64,000 nt of DNA from Cryptomeria japonica (GCF_030272615.1 NC_081412.1:540043335-540107334); one strand, 5' to 3'. Shown: positions 22,287 to 36,164, numbered from the stretch's first letter. Translations and numbers: made by a program. The notes: generated by a model not told the origin, from the letters alone.

Positions 22287-23489
22287 TGTTACTATTTACT
22301 AAGTTGTCATTAGTTTTATATCCAAAGTCATCCTATATACTCTAGTCGGTTAATACTATCAGAACATTCAGTCGATAAGCACTAAAGCAATCGGTTACAG
22401 AAGATAGAAGTCACAGAGTCTAGTATACACCGAGCTGTCTACCGAGTAACACTCTATGTCTACCGAGAAGCAAAAATGATATACTGAGTGAACACACACC
22501 GAGTGAAAACATGTTACCAGATTCATTGAACCTGGACACATGTGTGGAAACGTGTTACAAGATCGAGGAACAAAGAATCGTTATCACATAGGAAATTACA
22601 CTTCTAGATTGTGTATGATTTTGAGGTCATCTATCCAATGAATTATTTTGTATAGTTATTCATTTGATGAATCTTGTTTGTAAGATTGATGCATGAACAA
22701 GATCACCGTCCTAAGAGATATATTTATATGCAGAATGATTTAAGGATCACAAATGAGAAAAAGAGTATGAGACATGTGTGATAGATAAGTTGAAAAGCAA
22801 TATCATGAGAAAGCACAATGTGTTATGACTGTTATGACTGTCAGAAATATTCAGAGGTCACCGAGAAGGATTTCAAAGATCAGTCAAGGAACAGAGTAAA
22901 CAGAAAGGTTTATCGAGTTATTTTATGGGTTTCTGAGGTATGCTATAAGCAAGGTAATTTCATTTTGAGCACATAGAATCTGCTATAACATTTCAGATGT
23001 GAAGTTGCAGATATTTGTATAGATTTTATTGTAATATTTTGAGTTGTAAGAGAAACCTTTAACAAGGTAAAAGACTCTAACAAAGTCTATAAATTGTAAA
23101 ATCTTTAACTAGGTGCAACATTTAGTTTAAGTGTTGTAAAATCCTTTAGCAAGGTAGATCTAAAGATCTTGATACTCCTAACAGGGTAAGCTATCAGAAA
23201 TAGCTAAACATGTAGCTCTAACCGAGCAACCTTTATTATTGTAGTAGTGAAGTTGTGGGTGCCATCCCCACCGCAGTTTTTCTCTCTAACCAAGAGTTTT
23301 TGCGTAACCAAAATATATGTGTTATGGAGTGAATCATGTATGATTGTTATTTATTTGTTTTAGCATTATATTATGTTACAGCAGTTTTTGGTTTATGCTT
23401 AATAGTAAAGTTATTGTTCAAGAAAAGATTTGAAGTATTGATTCACCCCTCCCCTCTCAGTACATTAGCTTTCCATATTGGGCCTAACA
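22287..23489 (+). repeat. 3' LTR (1203 bp)
   Basis: Pair of 15408-16609, starting TGTTACTATTTACTAAGTTG and ending GGGCCTAACA, followed by AGTGA. It has lost two of the seven ACCGAG hexamers by point change (near 22913 and 22933) and gained one near 23221. Confidence 0.95.
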
Positions 23490-23494
23490 AGTGA

Positions 23495-26400
23495 TAGTGT
23501 GAGGTGTACAAGATGTATGAGATTGCAGATATAACAAAGAAATAGAGATATGTAACAAAGTATGTATAATCACCTAATATATTCATCACAACATAGGGCT
23601 AGAGAATGTTCAAGAACATGTTTTTAGGTCAAGAGTGTATATAGGAAGTACAATTTGCATCTAAAACCTTGATAAATATTACTATATTTAGAGGTTTTGT
23701 AGTACACACTCTAATAAAATATTCAAACCCAACTTTGTATTAAAATCAAATTAGTCTAACTAGATCTAAAACATTAATAATAGACTTTATTTTAATTTCA
23801 ATTCTATATTCAAAATTTGTTTCTTAAACTAACCTCATTCATTTATATTAATTGAGCTTTACTACATAGTTATTTTTAGGTATGTCTTGAATATTATTAA
23901 AGGGTGCATTTAATTTCCCTTCAATAGTTGATTATATGAATGAATCTAAAGTTATTAAAAAAAAAATTGTTTATTAGCCTTAGTACCCTACAATCACATT
24001 ATGGTTCCTTATCTTTGGGACCTTATAAGTATAGTCTCACTTGTATGCCTTTCACCAAAATACATTTGTTTTTATATTTAATTAATTCGAACTTACTTTA
24101 ATTTAGAAAGTAATGTACATCTAAATAAAAATACAAACATAAGAATTCTAATAATTCTGAAAAACATAATCTTTTTTTTTTTAATATCTGTTTATAATTA
24201 ATTTTAAATATTATAAATTATTTTGATTAATCCATTTAATATAATAAAAAATATTTATTTCTCAACTCACCCACTTTATCTATTTTCCCACTTGATCTCT
24301 ATTATGGTCATTTGATAATAAAAGATGAGAACATTTATACTATTTTCAATTGTCTACTTATCAAGATCCAAATGGTTTCATTTTTTTCTTAAATCGACAT
24401 GAATGGGGTATTATAACATAGAGCTAATTGGAGGTGGTGGCCAATGAATTGGTGGATAAGCTTGAGAAATGGAAAGTGATGGAGGAGGAAGTTAAGGCCC
24501 TTAGTGAAAAAGGTAGATTAGGAGGATGATAGGAATGAGATAGCCAGGTTCATCACTAAGCTTCAAGGCAACTCATGAGGAAGTTTGACAAGATGGTGGT
24601 CCTCAACAAAAAAAATGGGTAGAATTTTTTTTTGCTTCTCTACAAGCCATCCAATCCAAGAGGATATTCATAGAAGGCATGTGAAGAAGAAGGGTCACAT
24701 GGAGTTGTCTTTTTCTACTACGTCAGAGCATATTGTTTCAAGGGTCATGGCTAATTCTCAGTTTGTAGCTATCTCATTGAGTAAAGGCTCTAACAAAATA
24801 TTATCCTTCTTTGAGAAGGTGAAAGTGCTAAGTGAGGATTGGCAATCTAAAAGTACCCCCACCATCACGAGACCCCTGGATTTTATCTCTTTGATTGTTA
24901 TATAAGGTCCGAACCTCTCTCGCTTTTATATATTTAGAACATAGAGCTAATAGAACCAATTTTGTGGTAATAGAAGACACATAAATTTGTAATGAGATGT
25001 TTCACTTTTAAAATCTAACATCCAACTTCCTTGTGAGTAGACGAATTTTAGACACTTTTTTAATGATTACACTAGATGGAAAAAGAATGTTTTCTGCTAA
25101 AAAGATCACAAAGAAAAGTGGTGACAAACAATAGCAGAATACCTAACAATTATTGGTGGGGAATCCTACGTTTGTCCATGACATAAGTGCTCAAAACCAA
25201 GATAAGAGTTAAGATCCAAATATACAAAATCCCATCAGTCCATGACATGAAAGACCCATAACATAAGGCTAAATCTAAATATAGCAAAAACACAAAGAAC
25301 AATCTCTTAAGGCCTAAATATTAGCATAAACACAACCCAAAAGATAGAGTAAGAGAATTATGTTGATCTAAAGAATACATGAGATGTAGATACAACCTCC
25401 AAGCACTCCAAAAGCACCAATATAGTAGGACGCCATCAACATTATAATAAAACCCAACCTCCAAGTGCTCCTAGAGCACCAATATCATTGGACACCAACA
25501 ACACCAAAGAAAAAGAAACAAAAAATCCCTTGAATTGCAGATGGAAAGAAACCTCCATAGGTCTCAAGTCTCACAAACTCAAATAGCCCCAAAAGCCCTA
25601 CTCTAAATCCAAAACAAAAACCCTAAATATGATAGGATATCATACAAATGAGAAATACAATATGGCTAATTTACTGATTTTGCTACTAATGATCCTAGCA
25701 ATGCATATTCTAAACCAAGAATCTTTAAGCAGTGATCAATATATCATCACTAATCTAAGTGTGGATTTGCAAGATTCATAGACCAGTAGCTTACATGATC
25801 AAATTTGTTCCAAGTTTGCAATAGATCCATACATTTGGATCTGGGCCATAACATTTGATGGAGTAATCAGATCAGAAGTTATGGCCATCAAACTCTACAT
25901 AAGAGATGTTATCATTGATAGCTCTATTTTCTAAAAAATCAACAATAGTGTTTGATGGAATAATCAAATCAGAAATTATGGTCATCAAAGTCTACATAAG
26001 ATTTGTTATCATTGTTAGCTCTATTTGCCAAAGAATCAACAATAGTGTTTAATTTAAAGTATAATTGAGATGCCAAACTTGGATGTCAAAATGTTAAAGG
26101 TCTTCAAATACCACCATGAAGTCACCTTCTATGCATAGGTTTTTTATCTTATATTTGAGTGATAATGAGAGACCCAAATGGAGAGCTAAATTTTTGCAGT
26201 GTTGTGTGTGCTAGGAGGAAGCTTTGATCCTGCCTTGAGTATTTTCTCTTCATGATCTCTTATAACTACCCTTGCCCCAGAGATGCCAAAATTTCCTTTT
26301 CAAACACAAAAAGTTTAATTTAAACCACAGTGTTGGTAGGGGTTTTCATGTAACTAAGATTTCATTTACTTTTGAAGACATTTAAATTGAACCATGACAA

Positions 26401-26524
26401 GGAGAAGGTTTGAGAAGATTCCAAGATTTTAATATGAGCTTATTCCAGGATGAGAAACCCCTCTTTGTATTTGTGTTTCTATTTAAAAAAATCACTCTGA
26501 CTTCCAAAATAGATTGTTCTATTT
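23495..26524. other. Non-coding AT-rich region with a 97-bp duplication
   Basis: No supported gene. A 106-codon plus frame at 24585-24905, and a frame just upstream of it (VANELVDKLEKWKVMEEEV near 24450, several stops), may be one decayed helical coding remnant but match nothing I know. Imperfect duplications lie at about 25396-25500 (AACCTCCAAG-GCTCC) and at 25854-26047. Confidence 0.45.
25854..26047. repeat. Tandem duplication, two 97-bp copies
   Basis: TTTGATGG(A)(G/A)TAATCA starts copies at 25854 and 25951; about ten differences between copies. Confidence 0.85.
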
Positions 26525-26984
26525 AAAAAAGGATCTACTTCAAGACTGATTTACCTCTTTTGAAGATTCTATTGTTTCTTTTGATCCAAATGTTCTGGAG
26601 GACAATTGATAGACTTGCCATCCAAAGGCAAGAGAAGGTAGATGTATTATATAGAATAGGCCACCTTTGGAGGATTTTAAGTAAGGTATTAGGCAATGGA
26701 CCTTGCAAGGATAACTTACTTTGGAGTCATTTCCATATGGCTTGAGAAAAATCACATTGGAGGAGTAAATGATCAAAATTTTCAAAGGCTTTATCACATA
26801 AGATACATTTGAAGAGAGGGGTGATACCCATTATGTCCAAATGCATTCCTATAAGATTTTTTTCTCTCATGGCAAGCCAGGTAAAAAATCTAGCCTTTGG
26901 TAAAGAAGCTAAATTCCAACAAAGATTATTGGACCAATTTTCACTTAGATCGTTCTTTATGTGGTGCACCTGTGATTGATCCAA
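26525..26984 (-). pseudogene. LINE ORF2 fragment, zinc-binding region after reverse transcriptase
   Basis: Minus frame MDQSQVHHIKNDLSENWSNN continues into LASLPKARFFTWLAMREKNL, a Cys pair (FKCILCDKAF) and FDHLLLQCDFSQAIW, which is the conserved zf-RVT region of plant L1 elements. After a frame change it goes on with IVLQNIWIKRNNRIFK, typical of the segment before the RNase H. No polymerase or poly(A) is attached, so it is a short 5'- and 3'-truncated copy. Confidence 0.8.
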
Positions 26985-27865
26985 AAAGTGTGATTTGTGT
27001 CATCTTGGATTTTTTAGACCTTTAGGATGAGTTTTAGACATGTGGGACTAAATTTAGCCTCTAGAGGGTTTGTACCTAGTCTATGCCAAATTTCAGCAAA
27101 TACTGGGTGGACTACGACTCCCTAGGTAACATAGTCTTAGATATTTTTTATGAATATAAAAATTTGAATATTTTTTTGATAGTGTACTAAGGTGATTTCT
27201 TCCACTAGAATCTGATCTAGACCTAGATATACATACAAGAAGAGAATAATGGTGTTTGGGGGTTGTATAGGGGCTTGCCTTAGTTAAACCCCAGGTTGGG
27301 ACTCAACCCTATAGTGCCAATAAAATGAAATAGAAGTTTGAATTTAAAATACTTGAAAGAAAATTCTTGAACTAAAATAATTATACCTCCAATTGATGAT
27401 GTAATGCTCTTAGGATAATTTCTCCATGCGTTGATATAACATGATTAAAACATCATGAAATCATAAATAAAACAATGCTTGAAGATGCCTTGAAGTATCT
27501 TGTTGCTCCTTGAATCATATTTGCTTTTGAATCAAATGATAATGATAGAATGGGATAAAATAAGATGTCAAAATGAATTGAGAGAGATGCCTTATATACC
27601 TCACCAAGCATTTTGGGGTGCAAAACTTAGAGCAGGACAACATGGGAAAATATTTCCTACATAACCATATTCATTGTTAAGTAGTTTAAATTTGAGATAA
27701 AACATCATGGAGCAGGGCATCATGGTCAGCCCACTCCCTCCAATGTAATCCCAAATTTAAACCCAAGGTCCAAAATGCCAAGGAGATGCTAGGATTAAAT
27801 GTAAATTAAGTTTTGAGGCTATGGAAAAATATGGAAGGTGACACATGTTAAAATAGGGCCTAGGT
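26985..27865. other. Spacer, nothing recognised
   Basis: No supported frame. The last 16 bases (27850-27865) form the probable left target duplication of the LINE that follows. Confidence 0.5.
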
Positions 27866-28130
27866 GAGTGTGAAGATGATTGGAAAGTGACAATGGTGTT
27901 GCATGTGGGTTGTGACCAAGCTAAAGAAGGCATACCCCAGCTCATTTATGTCTCTATTCTCCTCTACGTGCTCGGGGGGGTTGTGTGCTAGGTTGTGTGG
28001 GGGTGTGGGTGTGGGTGTTTTGTGGACTATGGGTGTTGTGGGGGTGTAGTGTCATGGACAAAGTGTGGGTCAAGGGTTGCAGACCCTTGGCCCTTTTCTA
28101 TTCTTCCTGTTTTGTTGACTCTCTATCTTC

Positions 28131-29570
28131 ATGGAGAACCATGAGTGTTCTTCTGCACAAGAGAATGTCAGGGATTTGGAAATGTTAGACTCGTCACCTA
28201 CAGTGCATGCATGTGTTGGGGACCAATCAAGTAAACCCCAATCTGGGGTAGGAGATTCTTCTTCTAAAGGGACTACTCATGTTAAAAAGGTGAATGGGTG
28301 CTTGGAGAGATCCCAGGATTGCCTAGTTTTAGTTATACAACCTGAACAAGTTTCAAATGATGTTGATTATTGGTGTCATCATGCACTCATTTGCAAGTTC
28401 ATGGGTCTTCATCTCTCTTTATCTATCTTGGAACTGTGGGCGTGTTGGGTATGGAATCTAAATGGAGATACGAAGATGCTTTTAGTGGCTAATAATTATT
28501 TTTTGGTAATTTTCACTAATATGTCGGATAGGAATAGGGTGTTTGAAGGGGGGCCTTATTTCTTCAATCAAGTGGGGCTCTTTATCAAGCCTTGGCATAT
28601 TGGCTTTAATTTCATTGAGGAGGTCCCTTCTCGTGTGCCTGTATGGGTTTGGCTAACAAGGTTGTCGTTGGAGTTCTAGAGGGTGGACATTCTTCACTCA
28701 AATTCTCTGCTTCTAGGAAAGCCTGTGGGTTTGACTACACAGACTCGGGATTGGAATGTAATTTCTTATGCTCGCATTTGTGTTGAGGTTGATTTAATTA
28801 ACCCTTTTCTAGACTCTATGGAAATCTATTTGGGAACATCATCTTGGGTCCACCAATTGGACTATGAGACCTTGTCATTTAGATGCAGAATTTGTCATGA
28901 GTATGGACATTTACAGAGGAGATAACTCATAAATAAACCTCCCCCTTCAGTAGTTTCTGGCCCTCCAAACTCTGCCCCTAGGGAGGACAAGGGGAAGGCT
29001 CCTATGTTGGAGGGACATGCAGACAAGGAGGGATTTACTCTTGTTAAGCCCTGTAATAAGGGTAAAGGAAAGAAGAGAACTTGGATGGACAGACAGAATG
29101 ATGATACTTTTAAGAAGTTTGATGTTCTAGAGGACTTGGTCCAGGAGGAAGGAATCCTATTTGAGCTTTCTTCTGGGGCTAAGGTTCAAGGAGGGATGCA
29201 AGATGGAAATACAAAGAGAGAGGATTGAGCTTCATATGTAGAAAACCAACAGGATAGACATATAGTCACATATTTGATTTCTCAAAATCAAAATATTTGA
29301 GAGACCAACATGGCACAGGTTCTAGATGGTGAGGTGGTGGTGACTTCTGCTCCCCCTTCTTCTAAGGTGCCTTCTGATTCCATGAAAAGTACCAAATTTT
29401 TTCTCATCTTAGGCTTGCAGCAAAAACCTCTTAAAAAGGGACCCTTAGACAATTCCTTAAACATTGGGAGAAAGACTAATCGGGAGAAGGTCAAGATCAT
29501 TGGTGATACAATGGTTGATTCAGGCTCTGTGAAGCCTATTGATTCCCATTTCTCTCAACCTTATAAATGA
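28131..29570 (+). pseudogene. LINE ORF1, nucleic-acid-binding protein
   Basis: 480 codons in one frame from ATG 28131 to TGA 29568-29570, with in-frame stops at 28677, 28923, 29226 and about 29298. It shows the plant L1 ORF1 pattern: a DUF4283-like domain (ALICKFMGLHLSLSILELW, NNYFLVIFTNMSDRNRVFEG, PWHIGFNFIEEVPSRVPVWV), then a single zinc knuckle CRICHEYGHLQRR whose last Cys is lost beside the stop at 28923, then a Lys-rich tail (NKGKGKKRTWMDRQ). The first stop falls where Trp is expected (TGG to TAG). ORF1 would coat the LINE RNA. Confidence 0.85.
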
Positions 29571-32500
29571 TTTTTATTTCATGGAATGTAAGTGGGTTGA
29601 ACAACACCCCTAGACAAATGGTTGTTCGTAGATTAATTTAATATAAGTCTCTTGATATATTCTTTATTCAGGAGACCAATCTTACAATGGATGGTTTGGC
29701 TAGCTGCGCTCCTCATGTTTGGCCCTAGGGTCTTTGGCAAGGTGTGGGTGCTCATGGTAGTTTTGGGGGGTTGTGTGCTTCTGAAACCTGAGGAAGATTA
29801 CTCCCTTATGGTGGATTTCTAGCCGCTCTTCTATTTCTATGGTCGCTTCTTATTTTGAAACTAGAGAAAGGTGTATTTTCCCTAATATTTATGCTCCTAT
29901 TGATCTCCCAGGAAAGTCTCATCTTTGGTCTCACATTAATTTAGTTCGCTCTCTAGATCCTTTTATCCCTTGGATTTCGGTAGGGGATTTTAATGATGTT
30001 ACTAGTTTGGAAGAGAAATGTGGTGGGTTAGTCAAGTTGGACCTTGCTTCAAATTTGCTCAGAGATAATATTTGCTTCCTAAACCTCATTGATGTGAAGC
30101 CAACTAATGGTGTCTTTACTTTGAATAACAGAATAAGTGGTGTTGAGGCTATTTCTAGAAAGTCTTGATAGATTTTTGGTATTCTGTTACTGGGTGAATG
30201 ACAAGTGGTCTACTAGTTCAAAAATTCTTGATTGGAGAGGTTCTGGTCATTAGCCAATCAAGCTTACTGCTATCTCTTATAGAATTGCTAAGAACCCTTC
30301 TTTCAAATTTCAATTGATGTGGTTGCAAGACCAATCTCTACAGGATCTTATGGAGGTTTGGTGGCATGAAGGGATGTTTGCTCGCGGTAGGGCCATGTAT
30401 ACTTCTAGGAAAAGGCTACAGCATATGAAATATAGGATCAAGAGGTCAAATAAACAATGTTTTGGAAACTTGCATACTTAGAAGTTTCCAGCTCAGCCTC
30501 AATTGGATACTATCACTCATCATATTTGGGATCAAGGGATGTCTCCTGATCTTAGTAAAGTTGAGTCCTTATCCCTTAAGGAGTTATAAGAGTGGGAGTT
30601 GCGTGAGGAGATTTTTTGGAAGCAGAAGTGTTGTGTTGATTGTCTTTAGGAGGGAGATAGAAACATGAGTTTTTTTCATAACTCTATTAAGGCTCGACAG
30701 TATAGTAACTTTATTACTTCTCTTATCTGTTCAGGGGGGGCTCAACTTTCTTCTAGGGAAGATATTGCCAGGGAAGTTGTCAAGTACTTTTTGAATTTGT
30801 TCACCAACAAGGATCCCATAGCTATGGTGGAGGAGAGGGCCATTATGGATTGTATCCCCTCTCTAGTCTTAGGTGAGATAAATGGTGCTCTCTTGCATCC
30901 CATTATGTTGCCTGGACTAGAGGAAGTTGTGTTTCATATTAAAAAGGGTAAGGCTCCTGACCTGGATGGGTTCCCAATTGAATTTTTCCAATAATTTGGT
31001 GAGATCATAAAATTTTATCTTTTAGTTGTGGTTCAGGAGTCTCATAGGAATAAGCAAATGCTTAAGTCTATGAATTCTACCTTTTTGGCTCTTATTCCTA
31101 AGAAAGTGGGGGCTAATAGTTTGGATCAGTTCAGGCCTATTGCATTATGTAATGTAATCTACAAGATCATCACTAAATTGATTGCTAAATGACTCAAGCC
31201 ATTCCTTGGTGTTTTGATCTCTATGGAACAAGGTGGTTTTGTGGGTGGTAGACATCTTGGATGGTGTTGTGATAGCAATGGAGGCTATTCAGTCTATGGA
31301 AACTTCTAAGGAGACAGCTATGTTCATTAAGCTTGACATGACCAAAGCCTATGATTGGGTGAGTTGGGACTTCTTATAGAAAATCCCCTTGGCCTTTGGG
31401 TTTGAGGAGGAGTGGGTGAATTGGGTTCTTGGTTGTGTGACTTCTACCTCTTTCTCAGTTCTTATCAATGGAGAACCTTCTAAGTTATTTAGTGCTTCCC
31501 GTGGACTTCGGCAAGGGGATCCTTTATCCTCCTATTTATTCATCATAATGGTTGAGGGTCTCGGTATATTTATTAAATCTCAGGTGAGACGGGGTCTTAT
31601 TTAGGGCTGGAGTTGGAACAATGAGCTTCCTCCCTATTCTCATCTTTAGTTTGTGGATGATGTGGGTTTGATGGGAAGAGCTAGAATCAATGAGGCAATG
31701 AATTTTAGGAGAGTCTGGATATCTATTTCATAGCCTCAAGTCAGAGAATTAATGAAGATAAATCTTCCATTTATTTCTTTAATACTCTTCATCTTATATA
31801 GAGAAGGATTTCTAGGATTCTCAGATTTCGGATTAGTTCTCTTCCCCTGATGTACCTTGGGGTTCCTTTGGCTTTGGGATCTCAGCGGCGAGACTTTTGG
31901 TAGGATATTTTGGAAAAATTTTGAAGTAAGGTTAGTCATTGGACTTTCAGATGGCTATCTTTTGTTGGGAGAGTGACTCTTCTATAGTCTGTGGTGCAGG
32001 ATCTCCCCTTATATAGGTGTTTTGTGTAGGTTCCCCCCTCTAGCTTTCTGAGGAAATTTGATTTCCTCTCTCACCAGTTTCTATGGTCTGGTAGCCTTCT
32101 TTCTTTTAATTGGGAGTCTGTCTATAGACTGAAGCATGTTGGGGAACTTGGTCTTCGATCAATTTCTCTTGTTAGTAAGGCCTTGGTGGCCAAGTTGTAT
32201 TGGAGGTGGTGCAACAGTCAAGATCAGCACTGGGCCAAGATTCTAACCTGCAAGTACTTTCCTGGTGCTAATAGTTGGGATATGTTGTGTCTGCCTTTGA
32301 TGAGTAGGGGATCTTGTATATGGGACACTCTCAAAAAGGGAGCTCAACTTATTAAGGATGGTCTTTTTTGGATCTGTAAGGGAGGCTCAGATGCTCTTTT
32401 TTGGTAGGACTCTTGGGATGGTCACCCTCCTATTCTTGCTAGCTTCCCTCAACTTTAATCCTTGTGCAAATTTTTATGGACGTTGGGTGGGTTAATGTGG

Positions 32501-33837
32501 ATAATTTTAAAACAATCAGATGTACAGGATATGTAGAGAGGACTTGTTGGAAGGACCCATAGGAATGGCCCCTGGGTGGCTCTATTGAGGATCGCACTCT
32601 ATTGGCTAAAATCTTGCGGGGTAGATTATGTAGTTCTCTAAATAAGAGAGACACTTTGGCTTGGTGGCCCAACCCAAAAGGTAAATTTATTTTTGTGGCA
32701 AGCTATGTTATGTTAGACAGGCAATTGCATGGCTTGGTTGATGTGCCTTGGTGGAAAAAGGTGTGGAATAGTTCTTCTTGGCCCAAATGTAATTTTTTCT
32801 TATGGTTGGTTGCTCAGAGGAAATACCTTACTTGGGAGAATATTCACAAGAGAGGTTTCCAATGGCCCTCTATTTGCTTTCTATGTTTGCATAGTGAGGA
32901 AAATACCTCCCATTTTTTTTCTTTGCCCTTTGTCTAGGGAGATCTAGCACAGGAGGTGGGGGGCTTGGCAACATGCTTGTATTCATGCAACCTCCTAAAT
33001 TGATTTTTGGGTAAGTTTGGGTAGGCCTCCTACAAGGGTGTCCTTCCTTCAAGTGGCTTGGGCTATTGAGCCTACTTTTATTACATGGAATCTTTGGTTG
33101 GAAAGGAACCAGAGGGTGTTTTATGATAACAAGCTAGAGGGTCCTCAATTGTGGCAGAGGATAATTTGCAGGCTTTGGGAGACTCTTGTTGCAAAGTGTG
33201 ATTTGTCTAAAAGTGTTGATCCTGGTGACTTTGTTATTGTTCAGAATTTGAACTTGGGAGATAGCAAAGGAGATTGTCCTACTAGTAAAAAAAAATTGAC
33301 ATGTTAAGAAGAGGATTTGTAGAGATGGGAGGTGGATACCTCCTCTTGTTGGGGTTCAAAAGATTAATGTTGATGGATCCTCTCATGGGAACCCATGACA
33401 TACTAGTATTGGTGGTATAGTAGAGGTAGTGATGGTAGTGTTGTTTTTTTTATTTTCTTCTTATAAAGGACAACACTAATAATTTGATGGAAGCTCTTGC
33501 TATCAAGATTTTAGTTGAGAGAGGTTACTCTCTAGGCTGGAGGAGGGTTGTCTGTGAATCGGATTCCTAGATTGTTGTAGATATGTTGAACAAATAGAGT
33601 TTGGATGATGTCAGCTAACAATTAGCCTCAGTGGTTAGACGGATTTTAGTTATGAGTAGTTCTTTGGAGTTTGTCTCTTTTCACTATATTCCTAGGGAAT
33701 GGAATAGAGTGGTTGACTACTTGGTGAAGTGGGCTTCTGAGAAAGTAGATGGTTGGGATATTGGAGGGAAGGATGGTTTGTCTCCTGATTATCTTGTGAC
33801 ATTGGAAAGGTTATTGTTAGAGGATAGAAGTATCTAA
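29567..33837 (+). pseudogene. LINE ORF2: endonuclease, reverse transcriptase, zinc region, RNase H
   Basis: The ATG at 29567 overlaps the ORF1 stop as ATGA. Apurinic endonuclease motifs: FISWNVSGLNN, FIQET, NIYAP, SVGDFND, FTLNNRISG (29570-30150). Reverse transcriptase: KKGKAPDLDGFPIEFF (30945), FRPIALCNVIYKIITKLI (31130), KLDMTKAYDW region (31330), GLRQGDPLSSYLF (31505) and the catalytic FVDD (31651). A zf-RVT region at 32602-32937 (WPKCNFFLWLVAQRK, CFLCLHSEENTSHFF) is followed by an RNase H start INVDGSSHGNP (33367) and an end VVDYLVKWASEKVDG (33710). There are several frameshifts and many stops. The enzyme would nick target DNA and copy the RNA there. Confidence 0.88.
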
Positions 33838-33969
33838 TGTTGTGGCTGATGGGTTCTGTTGGATTTTTTTGTTCCTTTCTTGGTGGGCCTGCGGTCTTTG
33901 CTTTGTACTATTTCTCTGATTAATAAATTTTTACCCCTTTTTTAAAATTAAAAAAAATAGGGTCTAGGT

Positions 33970-34140
33970 AGGTGAGAAATGAAGGGATAAAACAATTAAA
34001 GGGCATAACTATGATTAAGGGCCCAAATAGGACTTGGTGAGATTTGAATTAAGAGAGGACCCATAATGTTAATTAAAATATTAGTAAAGGTCCTCTAATG
34101 TATAGAGAAATGAGAGATACTAAAATGAGTGCTAGGATAG
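33970..34140. other. Short spacer between two LINE copies
   Basis: No feature seen. Confidence 0.6.
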
Positions 34141-34698
34141 TGTAAAATTAGACACCCTAATAAAGGTGTACCATTTACAATATTGCACTCCCATATTGTG
34201 ATAAAAAATTTATCAAATTTTCTTCTCTTTAAGAAACATGTTCTTCCTTTCAAATACTTGAGTTTTTCATTATTTGTGGGGAGGAACAAAAGCTCATTCT
34301 GGGCTAGTATCTCCTCTTTCATTCGAAATAGGATTGTTTCTTTGAAGAACACTTGGCTTTCTCTAGTAGGTAGAACCATTATGATAAAGGCAATACTAGC
34401 TACCATTATTGACTATATAATATTAGTATTGCCTATCCCAAGAGGAATTTTATCAAATATTGAATCAAAACTCAAAAGTTTCTTATGGAAAGGCAATAAA
34501 AACCCAAAAGTTAAGATGTATTTGCTAGCCTAAGATAAAGTTTGTACACCTAAATCTGTAGGAGGTGCAAGTATTCACAAAGTAGAATGCAATAATGTGG
34601 CTTTAGGAGCAAAAATTATTTGGAAATTGTACTCAAATATCAACTCCAAATGGACCGCTATTGTAGTGTCAAAATATCTTGACTCCAAAGGTGTTCAC
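34141..34698 (+). pseudogene. Second LINE, ORF2 piece left of the gypsy insertion
   Basis: Frame with LPFKYLSFSLFVGRNKSSFW, IRNRIVSLKNTWLSLVGRTI, LPIPRGILSNIESKLKSFLW and GGASIHKVECNNVALGAKII: the conserved C-terminal reverse-transcriptase/thumb region of plant L1 ORF2. One TAA at about 34531 sits where Trp is usual. Its sequence is clearly different from the LINE at 27866-33957. It is interrupted after 34698, and the reading resumes at 45882. The 5' end of this LINE is missing. Confidence 0.85.
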
Positions 34699-36142
<1,444 letters not shown>

Positions 36143-36146
36143 TTTT

Positions 36147-36164
36147 TGGCATTGTTGTCGAGGA
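36147..36164 (+). other. Primer-binding site, tRNA-Asp type, degraded
   Basis: TGGCATTGTTGTCGAGGA, against TGGCGCCGTTGCCGGGGA typical of Athila/Tat elements. Differences are mostly C-to-T or G-to-A, as from methyl-cytosine decay. Confidence 0.75.

Larger units (their letters stand above)
15408..23489 (+). mobile_element. Non-autonomous copia-type LTR element with gag-like ORF and giant accessory ORF, no pol
   Basis: Complete structure: LTRs 15408-16609 and 22287-23489, both TGTT...AACA; 5-bp target duplication AGTGA at 15403-15407 and 23490-23494; Met primer site directly after the 5' LTR; polypurine tract directly before the 3' LTR. The 5.7-kb interior encodes a coiled-coil/zinc-knuckle protein (16672-17943) and a second frame of about 1,100 codons (18557-21916). 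I find no protease, integrase, reverse transcriptase or RNase H motif in any frame. LTR design and base signature resemble the autonomous copia at 58326-64000, which may be its helper lineage. By eye about 18 differences occur in the first 235 aligned LTR bases, mostly transitions. Confidence 0.9.
27866..33957 (+). mobile_element. L1-type LINE, near full length
   Basis: A 5' UTR with G-rich runs, ORF1 (28131-29570), ORF2 (29567-33837), a short 3' UTR and an A-rich tail (AAATTAAAAAAAAT at the end). A probable 16-base target duplication is AAAATAGGGCCTAGGT at 27850-27865 against AAAATAGGGTCTAGGT at 33954-33969, one transition apart; its left part overlaps the A-tail. Both ORFs carry many stops, so the copy is dead. 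Confidence 0.85.

Noticed and set aside
24447-24905. Possible decayed helical gene
   Set aside because: Frame changes and stops throughout, and no recognisable motif; kept only as a note in the spacer entry.
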